Positions 8,984 through 17,881 are shown, numbered from the stretch's first letter. The stretch is 64,000 nt of DNA from Loktanella sp. PT4BL (GCF_003201935.1 NZ_QJJL01000004.1:111274-175273), one strand, 5' to 3'. The notes: generated by a model not told the origin, from the sequence alone. Numbers and translations are program-made.

Positions 8984-9808
8984 TTATGACAAGCGTTTAC
9001 GGTCGCCGAAAAGGGCGTCGGTGTTTTCAAAGGCGCGGCGGGCTTCGACGGTCCCGGTGCGGGCGAGATCGTCTGTCGCGGCGGGCGGCGCACGAAATTG
9101 GGTTACTGCCAAGGGCAGCGGCTCGCGATCCGGCGACATTGGATGTGCCGAGTTTGACAGGATCACAATCAGATCCATCTCGGCGCGCAGATCCACAGTA
9201 AACGGACCGCTACTGTTTTGATCTTCCCAATACAGCCGTCCGCCAGAGTCTACCGAAACCGGCGAGAAAAAGCTGATGCAAGGACCAACGTCGCGTTTGC
9301 TCAGCCCGTTTTTCAACGCGGCGCGCAGAAAGTGTTCACGCCCGCTCTGCCAATCACCACCGTCCGCAGGCCCGGGCAAGGATACACCGGCCAAACAGTC
9401 GGACCGTCCGAAATCATCATGGGTGATCGACACCATCGCACGCCCCATATCCGACAAAAGGACACGGCCCGTGGTCATCTCGCTGGTCCATTGCACCTTG
9501 ATCGTGTCGCCGGGATTGAACCGTTCAGAGGTCTCATCGCTGCGCCAGAAACAGGCCGCGACCCCGGTCGCGCTTTCGGCCACAATCCGCAAACCATCGC
9601 CGCGTTTCAGGCGGCCGTGCCAGTACCCTTTGCTCGGCACGAAATCGTCAAAGATAACCGATGACGCCTCAATGGCCGGTACAGGTTGGACGCGGGCGGC
9701 AGACTGGCGCGCGGCAAAATCGCCGCCATCTCCATTCCCTTCGGACTTCAGCCTCTCATACCGCTCCTGCGGCGTTTCACCTGTGCTCAGGGTGGTTTGA
9801 ACTGTCAT
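8984..9808 (-). CDS. DUF1989 protein, carboxyguanidine deiminase partner subunit type (urea-amidolyase-associated protein 1)
   Basis: The 274-residue partner of the next DUF1989 gene starts with the usual N-terminal TGETPQERYERLK. It also carries SKGYWHGRLKRGDGLRIV, WRSDETSERFNPGDTIK and the closing FTVDLRAEMDLIVILSNSAHP, all of UAAP1 type. The two DUF1989 proteins are expected to act together as a heteromer converting carboxyguanidine to allophanate. The gap to the next gene is three bases. A strong hairpin (9844-9879) separates it from the upstream cysteine hydrolase, so the two halves of the operon may be expressed at different levels. Confidence 0.85.
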   Translation of the reverse strand: MTVQTTLSTGETPQERYERLKSEGNGDGGDFAARQSAARVQPVPAIEASSVIFDDFVPSKGYWHGRLKRGDGLRIVAESATGVAACFWRSDETSERFNPGDTIKVQWTSEMTTGRVLLSDMGRAMVSITHDDFGRSDCLAGVSLPGPADGGDWQSGREHFLRAALKNGLSKRDVGPCISFFSPVSVDSGGRLYWEDQNSSGPFTVDLRAEMDLIVILSNSAHPMSPDREPLPLAVTQFRAPPAATDDLARTGTVEARRAFENTDALFGDRKRLS

Positions 9809-9843
9809 GACGAATGGCTCCTTGTATTTGGAGAAATTGTGAA

Positions 9844-9879
9844 ATCTTGAGGGCAGCCGGGATTGGCCGCCCTTAAGAT
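9844..9879 (-). terminator. Strong intra-operon hairpin after the cysteine hydrolase gene
   Basis: Two 15-base arms, ATCTTGAGGGCAGCC and GGCCGCCCTTAAGAT, flank a 6-base loop. Thirteen of 15 positions match and the rest can wobble pair in RNA. It begins five bases after the cysteine hydrolase stop codon, reading on the minus strand. There is no clear U-run after it, so it may be a 3'-end stabiliser or partial terminator rather than a full stop. Confidence 0.6.
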
Positions 9880-9883
9880 TGAA

Positions 9884-10519
9884 TCAAGCGGCCTGTGTTT
9901 CAGCTTTGTTTTCCATCGCGGACAGGACTTCATCCAAGGTGCGGATTGCGCCGTGCTGCAGGTATTCCATCGCGTTGAGCGATGCCTTATGCGCCTCCAG
10001 GCTAGAGCCAGCGACACAGTTTTCGATTACGCGGCAGAAATAATCGCCCTGATGGGCGTCAACGAAAGTGTAATGCACGCAGACGTCAGTCAGGCCGCCC
10101 ACTAGGATCAGAGTCTCCGCCTTGAGCCCCCTCAGCAGGATTTCCAGGTCGGTCCCGTAAAACGCGGAATAACGACGCTTCGAGATGCGGTAATCATCCG
10201 GCAGCATGCCGAGTTCTTCTTCAGCGAAGGCGGTAAGTGGGTTGCTGTCAAGGCAGTGAACATCTTCATCGCCATCAGTTTCGCGGCCCATGTCGATCAA
10301 ATTCGCGCGGTGGATCTCCTGAATGAATATCACTGGAATTCCGACCTCGCGTGCCTTGTCTATTGCCTCTTTTGAACGCGCCATACGCTCTGCGTAGTCT
10401 GGCATATGTGCAATCGCGCGCTTGTCATCAGGAATGGGGGCGAAGGTCGATTTCTGGATGTCGATGACGATGAGCGCGGCGCGCCCTTCGATCAGGTCAC
10501 GTTTCTTCGAAGTGGTCAT
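9884..10519 (-). CDS. Isochorismatase-like cysteine hydrolase (candidate guanylurea, biuret or ureide amidohydrolase)
   Basis: The 211-residue enzyme has the family catalytic triad: Asp20 in VIDIQKS, Lys114 in ISKRRYSAF and Cys147 in GGLTDVCVHYTF. The family includes biuret hydrolase and guanylurea hydrolase. The start at 10519 was chosen because MTTSKKRDLIEGRAALIVID fits the family and has a GAAAGG-type ribosome site. A longer open frame reaching 10900 overlaps the permease gene. Its place between the ABC transporter and the DUF1989/allophanate genes suggests that it makes the first cut on the imported compound, releasing ammonia. The exact substrate cannot be read from sequence. Confidence 0.85.
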   Translation of the reverse strand: MTTSKKRDLIEGRAALIVIDIQKSTFAPIPDDKRAIAHMPDYAERMARSKEAIDKAREVGIPVIFIQEIHRANLIDMGRETDGDEDVHCLDSNPLTAFAEEELGMLPDDYRISKRRYSAFYGTDLEILLRGLKAETLILVGGLTDVCVHYTFVDAHQGDYFCRVIENCVAGSSLEAHKASLNAMEYLQHGAIRTLDEVLSAMENKAETQAA

Positions 10520-10569
10520 AGTGAGGCCTTTCGTTAACAGATAATATGATTGGGATGCGGAGGTCTGGC

Positions 10570-11355
10570 TCACGCGGCAACTCTTGCTGCGCCGGGTTGT
10601 GGTGTTTCTCGCGGGCGCAGATGGCCAAGGAAGCGCTTTTCGGCCAGCCGGAACGCGAAGGTGATCATGAAAACAATGGCCATGTAGAACACCATCGCGG
10701 TTAGAAAGCCTTCGTAGGCGAGGTAATAGCGGCCATTCAGCCAGCGACCGACGCCCAAAAGGTCTTGCAACGTCACCGTGCTCGCGATCACGGAGCCGTG
10801 CAGCGTGAAAATGACCTCGTTCGAGTAGGCAGGCAGCGCGCGGCGGAAGGCACTCGGCAGAACCACCAGCCGCATCCGCGCGTACGGTGACATGCCGCAT
10901 GCCTTTGCGGCCTCGACCTCACCGTGGGGTGTGGTTTCGATCGCACCGCGCAGAAATTCGGTGGTATAGGCTGCTGTATTCAAGGTGAAAGCAATCATCA
11001 CGCACCACCACGGGCTGCTGAGGATGGGATCCCAAAGGAAGCTTTCTTGCACGGCCGTGAACTGGCCAAGGCCGAAGTAGAATAGATAAACCTGCACCAG
11101 AAGCGGCGTGCCGCAAAAAACATAGGTGTAGACACGAATTGCGGGGCTTAGGAACGGCTTGCGGTATGCGCGTGCAATTGTCAACGGCACAGCGATTATC
11201 CCCCCGACAAGAAGCGCGAGGAATGTGAGTTGCAACGTGACCAACGCGCCGTCAACGAACCGGTCGAGGTTGTCATAGATCAGGACAAAATCGATTGGTG
11301 ACTGAGTTTCACTGATGTTCTTCAGGTAGTCGTAAAAACTCTGTTCAGGTTCCAT
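10570..11355 (-). CDS. Polar amino-acid-type ABC transporter permease (HisM-like)
   Basis: The 261-residue inner-membrane protein has about five membrane segments. The cytoplasmic coupling (EAA) loop AKACGMSPYARMRLVVLP lies near residue 168-185. An N-terminal extension of about 40 residues precedes the usual TM-domain start (ALVTLQLTFLALLVGGI). It is paired with the HisQ-like permease immediately upstream (four-base gap). The His/Glu/Asp/polar amino acid class is also used for opines and guanidino compounds, so it probably imports the substrate of the hydrolase downstream. Confidence 0.9.
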   Translation of the reverse strand: MEPEQSFYDYLKNISETQSPIDFVLIYDNLDRFVDGALVTLQLTFLALLVGGIIAVPLTIARAYRKPFLSPAIRVYTYVFCGTPLLVQVYLFYFGLGQFTAVQESFLWDPILSSPWWCVMIAFTLNTAAYTTEFLRGAIETTPHGEVEAAKACGMSPYARMRLVVLPSAFRRALPAYSNEVIFTLHGSVIASTVTLQDLLGVGRWLNGRYYLAYEGFLTAMVFYMAIVFMITFAFRLAEKRFLGHLRPRETPQPGAARVAA

Positions 11356-11359
11356 CGCC

Positions 11360-12049
11360 TTAGGCCTTTCTCACGCCAGCGGCGTACTTGCGGTCAACCG
11401 CCCGCAGGATCACATCAGACAGACCAGTGATGATCAGGTAGATAACCATAACAGCGATCATGAAGCTAAAGAGCATGTGCGTAGACCGGCCCGCCGTGAA
11501 AGCGTTCCAAACCAGATCGTGCAAGCCAATAACCGAGACAAGCGCGGTAGATTTGACCAGAACCAACCAGTTGTTGGTGAAGCTCGGCAACGCGAAACGT
11601 ACCATTTGCGGCCAGGTGACGATCCGAAAGACCTGACTGGGTGTCATCCCCACAGCCTTCGCCGCTTCGATCTGGCCGCTCGGAACAGCAAGGATGGCGC
11701 CTCGAAAAGTTTCGGACATATATGCGCCGAAGATGAACCCAAGCGTCAGCACACCGGCCATGAACTGGTTGATGTCGATATAGCCCCAAAGGCCGGTCAA
11801 TGCGCCGACTTGGCTCATCAACGTTTGACCGCCGTAGAAGATCAACATCATCAAGACAAGATCAGGCACGCTGCGCACAAAGAGGGTGTAGAGTTCACCC
11901 GCGCGTCGAACACCGCGCTTGGGCGAAAGTTTTGCATAGGCCCCCATGAGGCCCAATGCAATAGACAGAAGCAGCGACAGAACAGCCAACGAGATGGTCA
12001 CCAAAGTGCCCTCGATCAGGATCTGTTTATACTCGAAGATCACATCCAT
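11360..12049 (-). CDS. Polar amino-acid-type ABC transporter permease (HisQ-like)
   Basis: The 229-residue inner-membrane protein starts with the typical IEGTLVTISLAVLSLLLSIA. Its EAA coupling loop is AKAVGMTPSQVFRIVTWP. It forms the heterodimeric channel with the next gene (HisM-like), which starts four bases later. With the binding protein and the ATPase upstream it makes a complete importer. Confidence 0.92.
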   Translation of the reverse strand: MDVIFEYKQILIEGTLVTISLAVLSLLLSIALGLMGAYAKLSPKRGVRRAGELYTLFVRSVPDLVLMMLIFYGGQTLMSQVGALTGLWGYIDINQFMAGVLTLGFIFGAYMSETFRGAILAVPSGQIEAAKAVGMTPSQVFRIVTWPQMVRFALPSFTNNWLVLVKSTALVSVIGLHDLVWNAFTAGRSTHMLFSFMIAVMVIYLIITGLSDVILRAVDRKYAAGVRKA

Positions 12050-12123
12050 TTGCTTTGTCCAGACATTGAGAGAAGTTGCGACAGGAAAGCCGGAGGACCC
12101 CCTGTCGCGCTCTCGTAACGGGG

Positions 12124-12894
12124 TTACTCGCCGTAAATGTCGACGTCGAAATAGGTGTCGTTGATTGCCGCATAGGTGCCATCAGCGCGGATCGCCGCAA
12201 TTGCCGTGCTCAACTCAGCCGCCAGCTCGTCACCTTTGCGCACCGCGATGCCGGTCCCCTCGCCAAGGCATTCTGGATCATCGACATTGTCGCCAAGAAA
12301 CGCGAACCCTTCACCCTGTGGGGTGTTGAGGAAACCGTCGATGGCCTGAAGCGTATTGTTCAACTGCATGTCCAGACGTCCGGCGACAAGATCTGCAAAC
12401 ACATCTTCTTGCGTGTTGTAGAGGCGCAAGTCAGCGTCAGGGAATGCCTTTTCCACATGACATTGCAATGTGGTGCCGCGCAGTACACCGATCTTCAGCC
12501 CTGCGGTACCTTCTGGTGTCAGTTCGAATGTTGCGCCTTCCGCCGCGACGAACCGCGATGGTGTCTGATAATATTTTTCAGAAAAGTCGACCAAGCGAAG
12601 GCGATCTTCGGTGATCGACATGGAAGCGACGATCGCATCATATTTGTTTGCGATCAGAGCCGGGATCATGCCATCCCACTCCTGCTCGACCAGCTCGCAT
12701 TCGCGTTCCAGCTCTTCGCACAAGGCAAGTGCGATATCGATGTCGAAGCCAGACAAAGACCCGTCAGCTTCCTTTTGCGAGAACGGAGGGTATGCGCCTT
12801 CCACGCCGATCCGCAATGGTTCTGCTGTCGCCATTCCTGCCATCAGTGCAATCGCACCAACTGCGGACGCGAGAAGTTTGTTTTTGAATGTCAT
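12124..12894 (-). CDS. Periplasmic substrate-binding protein of the amino-acid-type ABC importer
   Basis: The 256-residue protein has a signal peptide (MTFKNKLLASAVGAIALMAG, then MATAEP) and the SBP family 3 fold. Landmarks are LRIGVEGAYPPFSQ, GFDIDIALALCEELE, the ligand-contact stretch DAIVASMSITEDRLRLVDFS and IGVLRGTTLQCHVEKAFP. It captures the substrate in the periplasm for the two permeases just downstream. It resembles arginine, ornithine and octopine binding proteins, which fits a guanidino- or ureido-type ligand, but ligand identity is inference. Confidence 0.92.
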   Translation of the reverse strand: MTFKNKLLASAVGAIALMAGMATAEPLRIGVEGAYPPFSQKEADGSLSGFDIDIALALCEELERECELVEQEWDGMIPALIANKYDAIVASMSITEDRLRLVDFSEKYYQTPSRFVAAEGATFELTPEGTAGLKIGVLRGTTLQCHVEKAFPDADLRLYNTQEDVFADLVAGRLDMQLNNTLQAIDGFLNTPQGEGFAFLGDNVDDPECLGEGTGIAVRKGDELAAELSTAIAAIRADGTYAAINDTYFDVDIYGE

Positions 12895-12954
12895 TTGATT
12901 TCCCCTTTATGGACTTGGTCTGGTTTGTGAATGCGGGCTGCACAGCCTCGCGGC

Positions 12955-13749
12955 TTAGTGTCGGGTATTGGATAGAAATTCCTTCAAGCGCGCGGATTTC
13001 GGATCCGTGAACATTTGCTTGGGCACGCCTTGCTCTTCGATCAGGCCTTGGTGGAGGAAGATCACGTTGGATGAGACATCTCGCGCGAAAGCCATCTCAT
13101 GTGTCACAACCAACATGGTGCGCCCTTCCTCTGCCAGTGAGCGAATGACTTTCAAAACCTCTCCCACAAGTTCGGGATCAAGAGCTGAGGTTGGCTCGTC
13201 GAACAGCATCACCTCGGGCTCCATGGCAAGCGCGCGGGCGATGGCCGCACGCTGTTGTTGACCGCCTGAAATATGCGCGGGGTAATAGTCGCGACGCTCG
13301 TACATGCCGACGCGTTCCAGAACTTCTTTGGCGTTCTCGATGGCCTCCGCGCGCGATTGCTTCAAAACATGGATTAGCCCCGCGATGACGTTTTCCATGA
13401 CAGTCATGTGGGACCAGAGATTGAAGGACTGAAACACCATTGCCAGTCTTGCGCGGATGCGTTCCACCTGCCTGGGGTCCGCAGGCCGGGCTATGCCGCC
13501 GCGATCTTGGGTCATCTTGATGACCTCACCGTGGACGGATATTTCGCCGGATGTCGGCGTTTCCAGCATATTGACGCACCGCAAGAGCGTGCTTTTCCCT
13601 GATCCAGAAGAGCCCAACAATGAAATGACGTCACCTTCGCGTGCCTCCAGCGAAACACCCTTAAGGACTTCATGCGTTCCGAATGACTTGTGAAGATCAT
13701 TGACGCCAAGCGAGACGTTCGTGTCGGCAGAGGTCGAAACAGCGTTCAT
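12955..13749 (-). CDS. ATP-binding subunit of the amino-acid-type ABC importer
   Basis: The 264-residue cytoplasmic ATPase has Walker A ([11 protein letters not shown]), Q-loop ([18 protein letters not shown]), signature ([15 protein letters not shown]), Walker B ([14 protein letters not shown]) and H-loop (VVTHEMAFA). The start at 13749 is preferred over 13800 because AGGA sits a few bases before it. The protein belongs to the HisP/GlnQ subfamily. It is the first gene of the operon, divergent from the LysR regulator. Confidence 0.93.
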   Translation of the reverse strand: MNAVSTSADTNVSLGVNDLHKSFGTHEVLKGVSLEAREGDVISLLGSSGSGKSTLLRCVNMLETPTSGEISVHGEVIKMTQDRGGIARPADPRQVERIRARLAMVFQSFNLWSHMTVMENVIAGLIHVLKQSRAEAIENAKEVLERVGMYERRDYYPAHISGGQQQRAAIARALAMEPEVMLFDEPTSALDPELVGEVLKVIRSLAEEGRTMLVVTHEMAFARDVSSNVIFLHQGLIEEQGVPKQMFTDPKSARLKEFLSNTRH

Positions 13750-13819
13750 ACGGGTTCCTGTGCGGCTTAAGAGACTGATTTGCTGATCCGAGGCTAACAA
13801 CTAAATCCCAAGCCCAGAA

Positions 13820-13838
13820 AGCGCGTTTAACTTGCGCT
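13820..13838. promoter_or_regulatory. Dyad in the divergent promoter, candidate LysR-regulator operator
   Basis: AGCGC and GCGCT flank a 9-base A+T-rich spacer (GTTTAACTT) in the gap between the ABC operon and the LysR gene. This is the place and general shape expected of a LysR-type binding site. A TATAAT-like box just before the LysR start (about 13860) supports promoter activity there. Binding is inferred. Confidence 0.4.
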
Positions 13839-13866
13839 CAGCGAAGCTTTTACCTACGCTATAATA

Positions 13867-14778
13867 ATGGGAAACACGCTTCGCCACCTCAATGCACTTA
13901 GGGTCTTCGAGGCCGCTGCACGGCATTCTAGTTTTGCCAAAGCGGCAAGCGAACTGAACGTCAGCCACAGTGTTGTCAGTCAGCATATCAAAAATCTGGA
14001 GCTATGGTTCGGAACCGATCTTTTCATCAGACACCGTAACCGGGTCGAGTTGAGCGAAAATGGGCGGACCTTGCTTCCGCAAATCGCGAGCGGCCTGCAA
14101 ACGCTGACAGATGCAAGCGAAACCCTACTGCGAAAAACACGGACCGGTACAGTGGTTGTCAGCGCGGAACCTGCGATTGCCTCGCTCTGGCTGCGCAAGC
14201 GCATAACCGAATTTTGCAGTCTCTTTCCGCGAATAGACGTCGACCTGCGGCCAGCGTGGACCCCGGCACAGATTGGCGAAGGGCATGCCGACATCGTCAT
14301 TCACTTTGAGACCCGGTTGCCGGGACGTGGCGTGACAAAGGATAGATTGTTCCCAATTGACGGCTTTCCGGCCGCGACTCCGCACTTAAGCGCTAAGCTT
14401 TCGTCGCAAGATGCCAAAGTTGATTGGAACCGTGCGATTCTCATCCACGACAATGGAAAAGAGACCTGGCATAAATGGTATGCGGCCCACGAGCCGGAAA
14501 GCACCGGCTGGAACTCAGGCAAGGTCTACTCAGATCTTTCTCTCGCAATTGACGCGGCGGCGGACGGAGAAGGGGTTATCCTTGCCGATAATATCCTATG
14601 CGAGCGAGAGATACTGTCGGGGCGGCTGGTCCGCATGGATCCACGAAGTATTCGTTGCATCTGGTACGAAATCGGATTGGACAAGAATACCTCGGGGTCA
14701 TCCGCAGCATCATTTTTAAAGAATTGGCTGCTTGAGCAGACAAAGCATCAACGAGATGAGCCTGCACTTGCTCGGTAA
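13867..14778 (+). CDS. LysR-family transcriptional regulator (GcvA-like)
   Basis: The 303-residue protein has an N-terminal winged helix-turn-helix (LRHLNALRVFEAAARHSSFA, with the recognition helix in NVSHSVVSQHIKNLE) and a C-terminal co-inducer domain starting near residue 90. It is transcribed away from the ABC/hydrolase operon across a short shared promoter region. That arrangement is usual for a LysR protein controlling the divergent operon, so it probably senses the imported compound or a pathway intermediate. Confidence 0.9.
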   Translation: MGNTLRHLNALRVFEAAARHSSFAKAASELNVSHSVVSQHIKNLELWFGTDLFIRHRNRVELSENGRTLLPQIASGLQTLTDASETLLRKTRTGTVVVSAEPAIASLWLRKRITEFCSLFPRIDVDLRPAWTPAQIGEGHADIVIHFETRLPGRGVTKDRLFPIDGFPAATPHLSAKLSSQDAKVDWNRAILIHDNGKETWHKWYAAHEPESTGWNSGKVYSDLSLAIDAAADGEGVILADNILCEREILSGRLVRMDPRSIRCIWYEIGLDKNTSGSSAASFLKNWLLEQTKHQRDEPALAR

Positions 14779-15354
14779 CCACTGTCGACTTTTCCAATCG
14801 GCAAGACTGTCGCTGTTGTTTGAACGGCGTAAGATCAGTTAATTTTCGGAATTATTCCCATGCTTGCCGCGGCAGATATGAATGACCGGTCTTCTCGCTG
14901 CAAGGCGGCACCGAATCTTCAGTTCACGCACCATTTTCTACGCTGCGAGCGCGTGCAGCGCAAATTCCACACTTCCGCAATTGGCTCTTTTCTGCCATTC
15001 GCTGCAGTTGCGAACATTATTTGGTTAAATTCTACACGCCGATGCCTCCTAGGCGGACATAGGGTGAATTCGCCGCGTTTCCGTTAGAGGCAGCTTTCGT
15101 GCGCTTTCCGGACCTTCACTTTGGATTGCACACAAGTTGCACGCCTCCGGTGGGTGCGACCCTGATCCAGCGAGAAAGTCTGTCCGCTCCTCCAAAGCTC
15201 CGAGCGAAGAAGTCCATACCCTCGAAAGCTCTGAAAGGTACGAGACCAAGATTGGAATTTCTCTGACAAATCCTATTCGCCTCAGATTAGGGATCACATG
15301 GTATTCGCTTGCAGGTGGCTGCATAGGTGGCGCTGTTTCAGAAGGAGACTTAGA
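14779..15354. other. Intergenic stretch with diverged repeat, copy 3
   Basis: About 576 bases without a convincing gene. Around 14930-15085 it carries the window's recurring intergenic words: GCGTGCAGCGCAAATTC, CCATTCGCTGCAG and GGCGGACATAGG. The last 100 bases lead into the EF-hand gene, whose GAAGGAGA ribosome site lies at 15341. Confidence 0.5.
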
Positions 15355-15684
15355 ATGAACGGACTTGGACCGATTTCAATCAACGGCGCCAATGTTTTCG
15401 GCAGTTCGCAAGAGATGCGCGATCGACTAACGGAAAAAGTCGATACCGATCAGAATGGCCGAGTGAGTTTCGAGGAAATTGCAGCAACGGAGCGAGGCGC
15501 GCCGGTCGCTGACAGGCTGCGCGCCTTCGATGCCGACGGCAGCGGAGACCTGTCGACCGAAGAATTGTCGCAGATTCAGCAGCACGTCGCCGAGAAGGTC
15601 CGCGATAAGGTCCAGGTAGCGGCCTTCTCCGGCGCCGCCCCTCAAGCAATGTTCGACGCGCTCTTTGCCGAAAAGGAGGACTGA
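15355..15684 (+). CDS. Small EF-hand calcium-binding protein
   Basis: The 109-residue protein carries two canonical EF-hand loops, DTDQNGRVSFEE and DADGSGDLSTEE. The start at 15355 (MNGLGPISINGANVFGSSQE) follows a GAAGGAGA ribosome site; a longer frame from 15298 has no such site. No signal peptide is visible. It is convergent with the histidine kinase gene and near a second EF-hand gene (18664), so calcium may matter to this cluster. Its target is unknown. Confidence 0.75.
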   Translation: MNGLGPISINGANVFGSSQEMRDRLTEKVDTDQNGRVSFEEIAATERGAPVADRLRAFDADGSGDLSTEELSQIQQHVAEKVRDKVQVAAFSGAAPQAMFDALFAEKED

Positions 15685-15756
15685 GACTGCTTCGAAGGCC
15701 CTGTGACCGAACAACAATTGAAACCTGTCGTTCGTCCAGCGACGGCACCGATCCTA

Positions 15757-17118
15757 TCAATCCTGGGCACGCGTCGAAGGCGTAAACCTCGGCAACGTTA
15801 CGGTGATGCGCGCACCGCCCTTCGGCGCATCACCGATCGAGACGTTGCCATCATGGGCTGCAACCAAGGTTTGCACGATTGCCAGACCAAGCCCCGCGCC
15901 TCCTGTTTCACGCGACCGCGAAACTTCTAGCCGGGAGAAAGGTTGCATTAACTCGTCACGTTTTGCGGCGGGGATACCCGGGCCGTCATCGTCTATGCAG
16001 ATCTTCACGATGCCGGCCTCGGCTGTAAGGGAAACATGCGCCGATGTCCCGTATCGCAGCGCATTCTCAACGAGGTTAGAAAGAACCCGCCGCAGGGCCA
16101 CCCGATCCCCGAGGATGTCAAAGCCCGTTGGCATGGTCTCGACGGTAAGATCAATATCGCGACCCGACGCCCTTCGATCCTTCACTTCGCCGCAAACCAA
16201 ATCCGAGAAATCGATCAGTTCCAGATCGAGACTGCCTGCCTCGCCGCGGGTCGCGATGAGGGCGCCGTCCATCAGCGAGACCAGATCGGCAATGTCCGTC
16301 TCGGCCTGTCGGCGGTCCTCTGGATTGGACAGTTTTTCGATGCGGAGCCGCAGCCGTGTTGCGAAGGTTCGAACGTCATGCTGAATGCCCCCGATCATGG
16401 CGGACCGGGCTTTGAGTAGGGATGCGACCTGCGCTTGCTGTCGCCGGAAAACCTCGATTAGCAGCCGCACCTCCGCTGTGCGAGCCCGGATCTCGGGCAA
16501 GGCGGCATGCGGATCGGCAGGATCGATGGCCTCCACCGCGCGTGCCAACCGCTGAACTGATCGAAATTCGCGGTTGAGGAGCAGCAAGGCGACAAAGGCA
16601 ATCAGAGCCCCGAGAAACGCTGTAGGAAAGCCAAGCGGAACGCCCCTTTCCGTGAACATCATGGCACTTTCGCTGGCAACGATGAGAACGCCGCCGTCGT
16701 TCAGAACCACCCGAAACTCCACCGCAGTAAGGAGGCCGCCGCGGCTCTGGTTGAACAGGTTTCGGGGGACCGCATAGGCAGCAAATGCGCGACCGTCCAA
16801 CATTGCACGATAGCTGGCGGTGCGCTCTGGTTCGTCCGGCCAAAGGGGGGCGAGATCGGTTTGAAGTTGCGCATCTGGCGCCACTCGAACGGACATTTCG
16901 GATGATTGTAGCGCCTCGACCACAGCTTGGCGTTCGTCAATCGGAGTGACCTCAAGGAGCCTTACAATCGCCGCCAACTGACGCGGTTGGGGCAATCCCG
17001 TCTTCGGCTCGGCATCGTTCAGGGCATAGAAAAGCGCTACAGGTATCGAGAGCATGGCCAACAGGCCAATGACAAAGATAACGCCAACCCGCCAGCGAAT
17101 GATCGGTCGTCGCGTCAC
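15757..17118 (-). CDS. Sensor histidine kinase
   Basis: The 453-residue membrane kinase has an N-terminal membrane segment (VGVIFVIGLLAMLSIPVALF) and a periplasmic sensor region of about 130 residues. A second membrane segment (FPTAFLGALIAFVALLLL) leads to a HAMP-like linker and an H-box with the phospho-histidine in GGIQHDVRTFATRLRLRIEK. An ATPase domain follows (N box NLVENALRYG, G1 DDDGPGIP, G2 GGAGLGLAIV). The H-box has HDVRT in place of the usual HELRT. It overlaps the response regulator gene by four bases (ATGA), so the pair is co-translated. Confidence 0.92.
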   Translation of the reverse strand: MTRRPIIRWRVGVIFVIGLLAMLSIPVALFYALNDAEPKTGLPQPRQLAAIVRLLEVTPIDERQAVVEALQSSEMSVRVAPDAQLQTDLAPLWPDEPERTASYRAMLDGRAFAAYAVPRNLFNQSRGGLLTAVEFRVVLNDGGVLIVASESAMMFTERGVPLGFPTAFLGALIAFVALLLLNREFRSVQRLARAVEAIDPADPHAALPEIRARTAEVRLLIEVFRRQQAQVASLLKARSAMIGGIQHDVRTFATRLRLRIEKLSNPEDRRQAETDIADLVSLMDGALIATRGEAGSLDLELIDFSDLVCGEVKDRRASGRDIDLTVETMPTGFDILGDRVALRRVLSNLVENALRYGTSAHVSLTAEAGIVKICIDDDGPGIPAAKRDELMQPFSRLEVSRSRETGGAGLGLAIVQTLVAAHDGNVSIGDAPKGGARITVTLPRFTPSTRAQD

Positions 17119-17831
17119 GAGATGCTCTTTACGGGAGATGTCAGGAGATAGCCCGCGTTCCTGACGGTGCTGATTAGGTCTTGATCTGCGCCATGCGCAG
17201 TTAGCTTCCTTCTGAGCCTGGAGACGAGCATATCGACCGATCGGTCGAAGGGTTCGGCCCCGCGCCCACGCAACGCGTCGAGGATTTGGTCGCGTGACAG
17301 AACGCGCCGTGGCCGATCCACAAAACAGGCCAGGAGATCGAATTCGCCGCTGGTCAGCGCGATGCGTGTTTCATCCGCGCCAAAAAGCTGCCGTGCATCG
17401 ACATCGATCACAAAACGGTCGAACGCGAACCTCTGATTGATGTCAACGGGCTTTGGCATCGCCGTGCGGCGCAGCACTGCGCGGATGCGAGCAAGCAATT
17501 CGCGCGGTGCGAAGGGTTTGGCGACGTAGTCGTCAGCCCCCATCTCAAGGCCGATGATACGATCGATCTCGTCGTTCTTGGCGGTCAGCATGATGATCGG
17601 AGGCGCACCGTCCCTAGAGAGGCGGCGACAGATGGAAACACCATCTTCCCCCGGCAGCATAAGGTCGAGGACGATCAGGTCGGGATGAATACAGGCAAGC
17701 TTTGCATCCATCTCGCTGGCATCTGACGCAGTCTCGAGCGCGAAACCCTCCTTCAAGAGGAAGTCGCCCAGCAGGTCCCGGATTCCGGGGTCGTCGTCCA
17801 CGAGCAAGAGGAGCAGCTGAGAAACAGTCAT
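17115..17831 (-). CDS. OmpR/PhoB-family response regulator
   Basis: The 238-residue protein has a receiver domain (acidic pocket VDDDPG, phosphorylated Asp in LIVLDLMLPGEDG, Thr in MLTAKN, Lys in AKPFAPRE) and a C-terminal winged-helix DNA-binding domain (LTSGEFDLLACFVDRPRRVL to DLISTVRNAGYLL). It is cognate to the overlapping kinase gene. It is transcribed away from the exported-protein and efflux genes, which it probably controls along with itself through the shared upstream region. Confidence 0.93.
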   Translation of the reverse strand: MTVSQLLLLLVDDDPGIRDLLGDFLLKEGFALETASDASEMDAKLACIHPDLIVLDLMLPGEDGVSICRRLSRDGAPPIIMLTAKNDEIDRIIGLEMGADDYVAKPFAPRELLARIRAVLRRTAMPKPVDINQRFAFDRFVIDVDARQLFGADETRIALTSGEFDLLACFVDRPRRVLSRDQILDALRGRGAEPFDRSVDMLVSRLRRKLTAHGADQDLISTVRNAGYLLTSPVKSIS

Positions 17832-17881
17832 ATCGGCAGTATTTTCTGATACGCCTCTCGCGGCAAGCCAAAGCCACGATC

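Noticed and set aside
9884..10900. Longer version of the cysteine hydrolase starting at 10900
   Set aside because: The extra N-terminal part overlaps the permease gene in another frame and is unlike the family.
12076..12930. 284-codon open frame opposite the binding-protein gene
   Set aside because: It is a shadow of a clear SBP family 3 gene and has no ribosome site.
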